The notes under the pieces were generated by a model that searched no databases, was not told the origin of the DNA, and saw only the letters and a program-made list of their open reading frames with translations. A stretch of 17,267 nucleotides of DNA from an uncultured Ectothiorhodospiraceae bacterium (lineage in GTDB: Bacteria > Pseudomonadota > Gammaproteobacteria > UBA9214): positions 1 through 17,267 of the forward strand of contig CAMYKJ010000005.1 in the NCBI GenBank assembly GCA_947258945.1. Reading direction: 5' to 3'. The stretch's first letter is position 1, and the number at the start of each line of letters is the position of its first letter. This document shows, piece after piece, positions 1 to 7,389 of this stretch. Position numbers and translations under genes: made by a program.

Positions 1-76
1 CCGACCGCCTGGTTCGTAGTGTTCCAGCTGAAACAGTGTATCTTATTGTTATTTCATATCTTTATACGACTTACAC

Positions 77-147
77 TGTCCAATAAAATTGGGCTATTTG
101 ACCTTGTTTGCCCTTATTCGGGGTTATTTGGTGTCATCTATTGGACA
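77..147. repeat. Inverted repeat TGTCCAATA / TATTGGACA
   Basis: The two 9-base arms at 77-85 and 139-147 are exact reverse complements separated by 53 bases. The left arm overlaps a second short palindrome. This could be a protein-binding region, an element end or chance in AT-rich DNA. No transposase or integrase lies next to it within the window, so no function is assigned. Confidence 0.3.
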
Positions 148-233
148 AATAGTCATTTGCGCGAATATCAATAAGCTACTGATTTCATAATAATTCTAGC
201 AAACACAGCCCTTACAAGACTAATTCCCAAGAA

Positions 234-345
234 GTTCCGGCATATTTAACGGCAAATTTTAACTAATTAGTTGCGATTGTATAATTTTATCTATTTGTTA
301 TTATTGCCGTTAATCACATATATTAAACGGCATAGTTACCGGCAT
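234..345. promoter_or_regulatory. Candidate operator array of the Fic gene (CGGCA half-sites)
   Basis: A near-perfect palindrome lies 15 bases before the Fic start: TGCCGTTAAT at 305-314 and ATTAAACGGCA at 322-332, with a 7-base gap. The same half-site recurs as TTAACGGCA at 246-254, and looser forms TTCCGGCAT and TTACCGGCAT occur at 235-243 and 336-345, the last one abutting the ATG. Repeated half-sites this close to a start are typical of a repressor-binding region. Since the Fic protein has a winged-helix-like C-terminal region, self-regulation is possible. That is inference. Confidence 0.45.
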
Positions 346-346
346 T

Positions 347-1519
347 ATGAAAACTTATCTTATGGAACCAATGATCCCTGTTGACGACCGGGATGAACTC
401 TCCGATCTGGCGCTTGAGCTAGTATCGAAGGCGAGCGCATTAGCAGGACAGGTCCATGGACAGGTTCAAGAAGGGATTGGCGACCTGGTGCGATCCATGA
501 ACTGTTACTACTCGAACTTAATCGAAGGGCACAACACTCACCCGCGCGATATCGAGCAGGCCCTCAGCGACAACTATTCCCGAAACACGGCGCGCAGGGC
601 ACTACAGCTTGAGGCTCGCGCACATATCGACCTGCAAAGAATGATTGATATGGGAGAAGATCCAGCCGTTGCACCTACCTCAGCGGAATATATCCAATGG
701 TTGCACCGAGAGTTTTGCAGTCGGCTTCCGGATGAACTGTTATGGGTCGAAAATCCCGACACCGGAGAGAAAATTCGCGTGATGCCGGGTGAAATAAGAA
801 CCGGTAGCGTTCAAGTCGGCCGCCATCTACCGCCGACAGCCGAAGAGTTATCGGCATATCTTGCTCGTTTTGAGGAAGCGTATATCCCCGACCGTTTATC
901 CAGAAGCAAGCAGATCATCGCTGTTGCAGCCTCACACCACCGGCTGCTCTGGATACACCCGTTTTATGATGGCAATGGGCGTGTCGCCCGACTCATGTCC
1001 CATGCCCTGTTACTTCATGCAGGTATTGGCAGCAGCCTATGGTCAGTGGCTCGTGGCTTGGCACGTAATGTTGAAGCATACAAGAGCGCGTTAATACTGG
1101 CCGATGAGCCACGCCGTGGTGACCTGGACGGTCGTGGAACATTGTCTGACAAGAGACTTCAGGAGTTCACACACTTCTTCCTCAAAACCTGCATTGACCA
1201 GGTCGATTTCATGGAGTCTCTGTTGCAGCCATCTGAATTACTGCGACGCATGAAGCTCTATATTGATGATGAGATCGCTGCGGGACGTCTCCCGAGCGGT
1301 TCCCTGGCACTTCTAAGAGAGGCCTTTCTGGCCGGCGAGTTGGCACGGGGAAATGCGGCCAGCCTGACCGGTTATCAGGAAAGGCGCGGCCGTCAGATTC
1401 TGGCGAAACTGCTTGAGTGCGGATTGCTAATATCCCAGGGACCGCGGGCACCGGTACGTCTTGGGTTTCCGATAGATGTTGTGGAAAGATGGTTTCCGAA
1501 CCTGTACCCCGTGAACTAA
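347..1519 (+). CDS. Fic family protein (AMP-transferase, class II, self-inhibited)
   Basis: Fic enzymes transfer AMP (sometimes another nucleotide part) from ATP to a hydroxyl side chain of a target protein. The core motif HPFYDGNGRVAR lies at residues 204-215 and matches HxFx(D/E)GNGRxxR, with the catalytic His204, Asp208 and Arg212 present. The inhibitory-helix motif (S/T)xxxE(G/N) is seen as SNLIEG at 56-61, before the core, which marks class II proteins whose Glu blocks productive ATP binding. IRTGSVQVG near 150-158 fits the target-positioning flap. Residues 300-390 look like the winged-helix C-terminal domain common in 370-400 residue bacterial Fic proteins, so the length is normal. No Shine-Dalgarno is seen before ATG 347; ATG 362 is an alternative. 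No antitoxin partner is adjacent, which fits built-in inhibition. The target protein cannot be inferred. The gene converges on the channel gene at 1622. Confidence 0.93.
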   Translation: MKTYLMEPMIPVDDRDELSDLALELVSKASALAGQVHGQVQEGIGDLVRSMNCYYSNLIEGHNTHPRDIEQALSDNYSRNTARRALQLEARAHIDLQRMIDMGEDPAVAPTSAEYIQWLHREFCSRLPDELLWVENPDTGEKIRVMPGEIRTGSVQVGRHLPPTAEELSAYLARFEEAYIPDRLSRSKQIIAVAASHHRLLWIHPFYDGNGRVARLMSHALLLHAGIGSSLWSVARGLARNVEAYKSALILADEPRRGDLDGRGTLSDKRLQEFTHFFLKTCIDQVDFMESLLQPSELLRRMKLYIDDEIAAGRLPSGSLALLREAFLAGELARGNAASLTGYQERRGRQILAKLLECGLLISQGPRAPVRLGFPIDVVERWFPNLYPVN

Positions 1520-1621
1520 CAAAGACTTAGCTCCATGCATCTCTCTGACGAAACCGTCCATGGCAGTTCTCGGAACAAGTCGAATAAGACATGCATCCTG
1601 TCATACGCAACATGATCAACC

Positions 1622-4600
1622 TCACTGTGTCGAGCCATCATCCTTTGAGCCTGTACCGCCCGGCATGACCGCCTGCATATCCACGGGATGAATATGCACA
1701 TCGCGCTGCGGGAAGGCGATAGTGATGCCCTCCTCGGCGAACCGGCGATGAATTTTCCGGTGCATGTCGGTCATCACCGGCAAACGGTCCGCGAGCGTCC
1801 CGACGAAGACACGAAAGGCAAGATTCAGGCTGCTGTCTGCGAACTGGTCGAACACCACGCCGGGCGGTGGCTCTTCCAGTACCCGTTCATCCTCATGCGC
1901 CAGCTCGAGCAGGATCTCTATCGCCTTGTCGACATCGCTGCCGTAGGCGATGCCCACCTGGATCAGGATCCGCGTCATCTCGTCCGACAACGTCCAGTTC
2001 AACAACCGCCCGGTGATCAGCTCCTTGTTCGGGATCAGGAGCTCCTTCTGCTCGAAGTCGCGGATGGTCGTGGCCCGGATGCGGATGCGCATGACCCTGC
2101 CCGAGGCGTCACCGACCGTTATGAGATCGCCGACCCGCACCGGCCGTTCCACCAGCAGGATCAGGCCGCATATGAAGTTGGCTACTATCTCCTGGAGTCC
2201 GAAGCCGATGCCGACACCCAGGGCCGCCACCAGCCACTGCAGCTGGGACCAGCGGGCACCGATGGTGTTCAGGGCAAGCAGGATGCCGATCGCGACGATG
2301 ACATAGGTCATCAGGGTGATGACCGTGTAGCGGCCACCGGCACTAACCTTGAAACGGTTCAACAGCACGATCTCGAGCACCGATGGCAGGCGCTTCGCCA
2401 GCACATAGGTGCCTATGCCGATGAGTATGGCAAGCCCGAGGTCGGCCAGGGTGATGGGCAGACGCTGCGTTTCATTGTCGACCGTAACCGTGTAGTGCCA
2501 TAGGGAGACCTGGTCAAGGAAGCGCAGCGCCGGCAGGACCTCCGACCAGATCAGCCACAGACCGACGATCCCTGTGAAGACCAGCGTCGTGTTGAGGAGC
2601 TTGCGACTCTCCTCGCTCAGTGCAACCAGATCGACCTCAGGCTCCTCGACCTCGATGGGAACGCTGCCTTCATCACCGGGCGTGGATTCTTTCTGTTGCT
2701 CCGCCTCACGCGCCGCCTTGCGTTGCTCCAGCGCCGCTTCATAGGCGAGCTTGCGGCGTGTCACCGTGAGCCAGCGCACCGCCAGCTCGTTGAGCAGGAT
2801 CAGTCCGAGAATCAGCCAGGTCGTCTCGATCAGGTGCATGATCAGGGAACCTGCGGTATAGAGATAGCCCGCCAGTGCCAGTATCACCAGGATCGCCGGG
2901 ATGATAACCAGGAGCGGGAACCACAGCTGGTGTATCCAGCCCAGCGGCTGCTTCCGGGCGTGTTGCACAAAGTCCACCAGCACACCGCGCCGGGGATGCA
3001 GCACATGAAAAAAGAACATGCCCAGGGCGAGCGCGATGATGACGAAGGACAGGCGTCCGATCACACCACCGACGGTCACGGGATCCAGGTTGATCGCTAC
3101 GTGGGTCACGAAGGCGGCTGGCAGGAACGTCCACAGCAGGCGATCGAGCTCGCGCCGCAGGAGCTGCAGGGAGGCCTCGGGCCAGCGGAAATGTCGTGCG
3201 GCCAGCCCACCGGGCAGACACAAGGCACGGGAGAACTGCAGAAAATAGAACTCTGCAGATACGGCAATGAATGCCAGCCCTATCGTGCTGGTAAAACCTG
3301 TGCCCTGCGGAGAATGGTGTAGCTGCCAACCGGCGCCGGTCGCCAGCAGCGGCCACGGCGCAGCGGCAAGCAATGTCAGCACAACGGCCCTGGCGGTCAG
3401 GGCGAAACTGTCCGTCGTGGGCTTGCCCAGCTTCTCACCGGTCGCCTGCAGGGCTGCGATCATCCATTTGCGTTTCCACATCAGGATACCGAAGACAAGG
3501 ATGACCAGCATGAATATGGGTGAGCGCAGCGCCTGGTAGAGGAGCAACCGGGTTACCTCCAGCCAGTCCGAGGGCGAGATAAACCGCGCCAGTTCTCCCG
3601 GCAGCGCACCGAAATCACCCAGCCGGGTCAGATTCGAAGTGCGAACCCATAGCAAGTGCTCAGCCAGGAAGTCATCGTAGTCCTTAACGATTTCGATCAG
3701 GTGTCGCTGATGAACTTCGGCCAGGCCAAGCTCACGCAGGACATTCTCCTCAAGTGCCAGTAACTTTCCGGTCAGCTGGTGACGTCTTTTCAGCAACTGC
3801 TGCAGCTCACCGCTGATCTGCCCGACCTCCCGGGGTTCGACATCCGTCAGCACTTCACCGGCATAGGAATCGAGATCGCGCAGCTTCCTGTATTCCTCCC
3901 TGTGTTGCATGCGACGCAGCCCGAACTCGGCGATCAGCGCTTCCCGGTCCCTGATCTGTTTGCGGAACGATCGCAGGTCCGGCAGTGCGCGGCGCTGCTC
4001 CTGCAATACCTGGCCGAGCGCCTGACTGAGGCCGGCAATCTGCAAGCCTTCCCTGGCACTCTTGAACTCTTGCTCAATCCGGGTGGTGAGCTCCTCAATT
4101 TCATCATCCCGTGCGCTTAACAGTTCCAGCTGTCTCGCTGCTGTTGTGAGCTTCTCAGCGAGCTGTGCATTTTCCCGGGCAAAGCGGACCAGGACCGGAT
4201 GCCTGCCTGCAAACTCGCGCAGCGCCGCCTCGGTTTCGTCCTGCACCGAGGTCAGATCCGCCTGCCGGCGCTGGTTTACTGCCTCCTCGAGCAGTCGCAC
4301 CCGGGATCTGACCCAGCGGGCATTGTGTGCTGCAAGCTCCTGCCTGGCATTGAGCAGTTCCACACGCAGCGGCTGGCTCCGCAGTTCCTCATCCAGCCTG
4401 CTGATTTCCGCCTGCAGGGCCTGTTCACGTGTCGCCAGCACCCACTGCCGTGCCTCAGTCAGTGCAGGCAATTCATCCGGCGGGGACGGCAAACCGATTT
4501 CGGCGGCAATCTGTTCCTGCTGCTGCCTTGCCACTGTGAGCCTTTGCTGCACGGCATTCGGCCGTGTCGCTTCGTTCTCGAGTTGCTGGTCCAGGCCGGC

Positions 4601-5044
4601 CAGGTTTGCCTCGGCGGCAGCAAGATCGGCCTTTTCCTTCTGCAACAACACTTCGAACTCGGTCAGGGGGGTGTCTGCTGTCAGTGCCAGCGATCCTTCA
4701 GGCGTGGTCTGTTGCGCCTGCTCGTACTTTGTCCGGGTCGCCTGCGTGTCTTGCGGTGCCGCCACTGCTGCTGCGCGGAAGGCCTCCGCCGCGGCGTTGC
4801 CAGCACGTGTTGCCTCAAGCTCGCTGAGTGCCTTTCGGTAGAGCTCTGTGAGCTTCGTTTTCGCCGTCTCCGGCAAATCAGCTGAGGCCTCGACCTCCGC
4901 GATTTTTACCTCCAGGATTTCGGAAGTGACCACCGTTGCCGGACTGCCGGTGAGTACCGGCGGATCGGCAGCGAACGCAGTGCCGAGGGTCAGCGATAGC
5001 AGGAACAGAATGATAATGTGCAGCCAGTGCGAGTAACTATTCAT
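1622..5044 (-). CDS. MscK/MscM-type giant mechanosensitive channel (MscS family)
   Basis: A membrane channel that opens under membrane tension to release ions and solutes on hypo-osmotic shock. With the start at ATG 5044 it has 1140 residues, close to E. coli MscK (1120) and MscM (1107). Residues 1-26 form a signal peptide ending AFA before ADPP. Residues ~40-470 are a Glu/Gln/Arg-rich coiled-coil periplasmic domain. Several membrane helices fill ~500-760, a charged loop follows (770-810), then helices from ~818. The MscS core is clear: pore helix GVGIGFGLQEIVANFICG at 943-960, then ERPVRVGDLI, IPNKELITGRLLNW and a C-terminal FPQRDVHIHP. The open frame reaches back to 5203 but would overlap the upstream channel gene. 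TTG 5086, with a strong GGAGGAGG 6 bases before it, is a real alternative and would add 14 residues. MscK and MscM cannot be told apart here. It lies 109 bases downstream of the CASTOR/POLLUX gene, probably in one operon. Confidence 0.92.
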   Translation of the reverse strand: MNSYSHWLHIIILFLLSLTLGTAFAADPPVLTGSPATVVTSEILEVKIAEVEASADLPETAKTKLTELYRKALSELEATRAGNAAAEAFRAAAVAAPQDTQATRTKYEQAQQTTPEGSLALTADTPLTEFEVLLQKEKADLAAAEANLAGLDQQLENEATRPNAVQQRLTVARQQQEQIAAEIGLPSPPDELPALTEARQWVLATREQALQAEISRLDEELRSQPLRVELLNARQELAAHNARWVRSRVRLLEEAVNQRRQADLTSVQDETEAALREFAGRHPVLVRFARENAQLAEKLTTAARQLELLSARDDEIEELTTRIEQEFKSAREGLQIAGLSQALGQVLQEQRRALPDLRSFRKQIRDREALIAEFGLRRMQHREEYRKLRDLDSYAGEVLTDVEPREVGQISGELQQLLKRRHQLTGKLLALEENVLRELGLAEVHQRHLIEIVKDYDDFLAEHLLWVRTSNLTRLGDFGALPGELARFISPSDWLEVTRLLLYQALRSPIFMLVILVFGILMWKRKWMIAALQATGEKLGKPTTDSFALTARAVVLTLLAAAPWPLLATGAGWQLHHSPQGTGFTSTIGLAFIAVSAEFYFLQFSRALCLPGGLAARHFRWPEASLQLLRRELDRLLWTFLPAAFVTHVAINLDPVTVGGVIGRLSFVIIALALGMFFFHVLHPRRGVLVDFVQHARKQPLGWIHQLWFPLLVIIPAILVILALAGYLYTAGSLIMHLIETTWLILGLILLNELAVRWLTVTRRKLAYEAALEQRKAAREAEQQKESTPGDEGSVPIEVEEPEVDLVALSEESRKLLNTTLVFTGIVGLWLIWSEVLPALRFLDQVSLWHYTVTVDNETQRLPITLADLGLAILIGIGTYVLAKRLPSVLEIVLLNRFKVSAGGRYTVITLMTYVIVAIGILLALNTIGARWSQLQWLVAALGVGIGFGLQEIVANFICGLILLVERPVRVGDLITVGDASGRVMRIRIRATTIRDFEQKELLIPNKELITGRLLNWTLSDEMTRILIQVGIAYGSDVDKAIEILLELAHEDERVLEEPPPGVVFDQFADSSLNLAFRVFVGTLADRLPVMTDMHRKIHRRFAEEGITIAFPQRDVHIHPVDMQAVMPGGTGSKDDGSTQ

Positions 5045-5092
5045 ATTACTACCTGTATCTCCCGGGACTTCTGCTTTACCCGTCAACGTTAG

Positions 5093-5100
5093 CCTCCTCC
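5093..5100 (-). promoter_or_regulatory. Strong Shine-Dalgarno pointing to TTG start 5086
   Basis: Read on the minus strand this is GGAGGAGG, followed by six bases and an in-frame TTG (5086-5084). It is far stronger than the AGGT ahead of ATG 5044, so the giant channel may start 14 codons earlier with a longer polar stretch before the signal peptide core. The signal peptide geometry favours ATG 5044; the ribosome binding site favours TTG 5086. Confidence 0.4.
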
Positions 5101-5153
5101 GTGCTGCGGTAGATTGTTTCCGGATTGCGGCATGATTCTCGCAGCTGCTTCTG

Positions 5154-7100
5154 CTAAGAGGCTTCCTCCGGGAAGTCGGCGAGTACGATGAGCTGGTCGC
5201 CATCTGCCAGCTGCCAATGCTCGGACCGGTCCGGGTTAAGCACTACCCGCCTGTTCCCCTGGTGTTCGATGCGCAGCCCCAGGGCGATCTCACCGTGCTC
5301 ATGGGCCGCCCGTTGAATGTCGGAAAAGCAGACGGGCTCGTCGCAGGGAAGGTATCCTGCAGCGGGAACCAGCGTGAGCTCAGGACCACCAGAGTGGGAC
5401 AGCACGCCGAATACCGCGCCCAGTTCCCTGCACAGGGCGACCTGGGACAGCATGTAACTCACCAGCATCGGGCTGACCATGACATCATCCTGTGAATCGT
5501 TGAACAGCCGGCGGTTCGCGTCGTCGAGGATCTCGAACAACAGGTGCGGGCGTGATTGCGATTCCCTGAATATGCGGTGCAGGGCCAACTGGGTGGTTAC
5601 CGAGGAGGCGTCTGCATTCTCATTGCTCTCGAGATTTTCCCGGGCGACGACGATTACCGCGTCGTAGTCCTGCGGGCACAGCGAGGTGAGTGTGTCCATC
5701 ACCAGGAAGTTGGCCTCGACCATCCGGATGTTCGCGAATTCCGTATCGTGACCGTAGGACGCCAGTTGCTGTTCCCTTTCCTCGATGGGCGACAGGCCAA
5801 CTGCATCCACTGTGATTGCGCCCTTGTAGTGCTCGCTCAGATCTGACAGCAGTGGCGGCACCTTCCGGCTCCAGCCCAGTACCAGTAACTTGCGGGGTGC
5901 CGGATCCGATTGACGTGTAATACGCCCCCCCCGAGGCGGCAGGCTGCTATCGGGATCCCGGAGCTCGGTGTTTGCAAATTGAGTGGCTATCAGGACCAGC
6001 TGATCGCCTTCGACAAGTGTCGCGGCGGGATCCGGGAGCAATTCTGCCTGCGGGCTGCCCCGGCTGACCCTCCCCAGCAGGACAGCCCCGGGTAGCCTGC
6101 TCTGCAGTTCTCCCAGCGGCACGCCGGTCAGCTCCGGGTAATCCCGAATGTATACGCTATTGCCCTCATGGAGTCGCAGCAATTCATCAAACACGCCCCA
6201 TATTCCGGGTTGCTGAACACATCGGGAGATCAGTTGACTGACGATCTCATCGACCACTACCACCTCTGTTTCACCCCGGTAGGCCGCCCGTGCCAGCGGT
6301 GCCCGGTCGGCGTCAACCAGGCCGGCGACCGCCAGCGGGTGGGAGCCGCTACCGGACTCGAGCTCGGTGGATACCGACGACAGGGTCTTGATGGTCTCCG
6401 CGTCCACCACGCCGGGGCGATCGGAGGTGAAGTCAGCGCCGGGCAGGATAATCACGGCCGCCTCGTCATACGCTACCCGCTGCAGGTGATCCATGCGCTG
6501 GGGAGAACCGGCCCGCAGCAGGATCTGCCGGTCGTTCCATCGCGTGCCAAGTTGTTCGCGGAGTTCCTGGCGCAGCTCGGGCGTAATCTCGTCTACGAGT
6601 ATGACGATCGTGAGTTCCTTGCGCGAATGCCGGGCGAGGAATCGTTCCAGGCGACCCTCGGTTTCCAGCAGGACGTTGGCGATGGCCGGGGTGCGGTGGG
6701 TCCAGCCGAGTATCAGTACGTGATGACTCACCGCGACTGGTGTCACTCCCGTTTCCAGACGGGCAATCCACTGGTTCAGCCACTGGGTCATGATTGCGAT
6801 GAGCAGGCCCATGAACAACACGTAACCCAGCACCGTCACGGCAGTGGATATGGTGCGCGCAGCCAGCCCTTCGTCATCTCCGAGGTAACCGGGGTCGGTC
6901 AGCCGCAGGAAAGCCCACCAGATGGCATCGCCTACCCCTGCTTCCCCGGCCGCGAACAGGAAGACGAGTCCTCCGGCGAGCAGTGCCACCGAGGTTACCA
7001 GCAGCGCCGCCAGCGCCAGGCGATAGTGAAGACCCCGCAATATCCAGCGCTCCAGCTGGAACCGGATCCTCTCCGCCAGGCCGGCTTTGTGGGCGCTCAT
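5154..7100 (-). CDS. CASTOR/POLLUX-type ion channel with two RCK domains
   Basis: A two-helix pore subunit with long cytoplasmic RCK (regulator of ion conductance) domains, related to the plant symbiosis channels CASTOR and POLLUX/DMI1. From ATG 7100 it has 648 residues. Helix 1 is ~29-51, the pore loop ~58-72, helix 2 ~85-107. A first Rossmann-like RCK unit begins at HHVLILGWT (127-134), with VILVDE near 166-171; a second begins at RKLLVLGWSRKVPPLL (403-418). The two GW repeats are typical of this family. The pore loop reads RLTDPGYLGDD and lacks the TVGYG filter of potassium channels; the Asp-x-Gly spacing resembles the ADxGN filter of the plant proteins. The frame extends to a GTG at 7196, but that codon touches the 7197-7300 palindrome and has no ribosome site. 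ATG 7100 has no clear one either, so the start is unsure. The MscK/MscM-type gene follows after 109 bases. Confidence 0.85.
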   Translation of the reverse strand: MSAHKAGLAERIRFQLERWILRGLHYRLALAALLVTSVALLAGGLVFLFAAGEAGVGDAIWWAFLRLTDPGYLGDDEGLAARTISTAVTVLGYVLFMGLLIAIMTQWLNQWIARLETGVTPVAVSHHVLILGWTHRTPAIANVLLETEGRLERFLARHSRKELTIVILVDEITPELRQELREQLGTRWNDRQILLRAGSPQRMDHLQRVAYDEAAVIILPGADFTSDRPGVVDAETIKTLSSVSTELESGSGSHPLAVAGLVDADRAPLARAAYRGETEVVVVDEIVSQLISRCVQQPGIWGVFDELLRLHEGNSVYIRDYPELTGVPLGELQSRLPGAVLLGRVSRGSPQAELLPDPAATLVEGDQLVLIATQFANTELRDPDSSLPPRGGRITRQSDPAPRKLLVLGWSRKVPPLLSDLSEHYKGAITVDAVGLSPIEEREQQLASYGHDTEFANIRMVEANFLVMDTLTSLCPQDYDAVIVVARENLESNENADASSVTTQLALHRIFRESQSRPHLLFEILDDANRRLFNDSQDDVMVSPMLVSYMLSQVALCRELGAVFGVLSHSGGPELTLVPAAGYLPCDEPVCFSDIQRAAHEHGEIALGLRIEHQGNRRVVLNPDRSEHWQLADGDQLIVLADFPEEAS

Positions 7101-7196
7101 GGACTCGGCCAGATGGCTGGCGGGATATCTTTCAGGTTTGACACTGCAGTGCTCAAGTTTAATTCCTGGCAGCCATGTGGCTGAATAATAGTTCAC

Positions 7197-7300
7197 TCGA
7201 ATTCAAGGTGTCACGATTAAAGGGCGTCAGAGCACATTTATTCCTATATATAAGACGAAATTGTGCTCTGACACCCTGAATTCGTGACACCCTTTAATCG
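7197..7300. repeat. Composite palindromic element between channel genes
   Basis: Two nested pairs of arms face each other. The outer pair is GGTGTCACG (7207-7215) and CGTGACACC (7283-7291), exact complements. The inner pair is AGGGCGTCAGAGCACA (7221-7236) and TGTGCTCTGACACCCT (7262-7277), complementary at 15 of 16 positions. The loop is AT-rich (7237-7261). GAATTC occurs at 7199-7204 and 7278-7283, and CGATTAAAGG (7214-7223) recurs inverted at 7291-7300, so the same blocks appear in shuffled order. The layout fits a small non-coding mobile repeat (MITE or REP-like) and the transcript could fold into a strong hairpin. It could separate transcription of the MscS-like gene from the downstream channel gene. 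Confidence 0.7.
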
Positions 7301-7389
7301 GTGCCGCCGCCTCCGTTCATTCCCGTGTCGCCTCGACGCGGACTCCGACAATCCTGATCTCGCCGGCGAGTTGAACATCCATCGGAACC

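Larger units (their letters stand above)
1..346. other. AT-rich gene-free region upstream of the Fic gene
   Basis: No convincing coding frame is visible here. The stretch is clearly richer in A and T than the rest of the window, which suggests acquired DNA or a regulatory region. It holds a 9-base inverted repeat, TGTCCAATA at 77-85 and TATTGGACA at 139-147, and a smaller palindrome CCAAT-AAA-ATTGG at 80-92. The part closest to the Fic gene (234-345) carries several copies of a CGGCA-containing half-site, annotated separately. The left border is cut by the window, so whether it continues a mobile element cannot be seen. Confidence 0.6.

Noticed and set aside
1..346. tRNA gene, attachment site or CRISPR repeats in the AT-rich end
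   Set aside because: No cloverleaf, no regularly spaced direct repeats and no integrase nearby; only short inverted repeats are seen.
347..1519. Fic gene as a toxin of a two-gene toxin-antitoxin pair
   Set aside because: No small antitoxin gene lies next to it, and the inhibitory motif is built into its own N-terminus.
1688..2503. Long plus-strand frame of 271 codons inside the giant channel gene
   Set aside because: It is antisense to the conserved MscS core and has a low-complexity, Asp/Gln/His/Arg-rich translation with no family features.
4062..4885. Plus-strand frames of 228-259 codons rich in Ser or Cys/Leu
   Set aside because: They mirror the coiled-coil periplasmic part of the giant channel; the biased composition comes from reading its Glu/Gln/Ala codons backwards.
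6168..7184. Plus-strand frame of 338 codons opposite the CASTOR/POLLUX-type gene
   Set aside because: Antisense to a clear RCK channel, with no motif, signal peptide or ribosome site.
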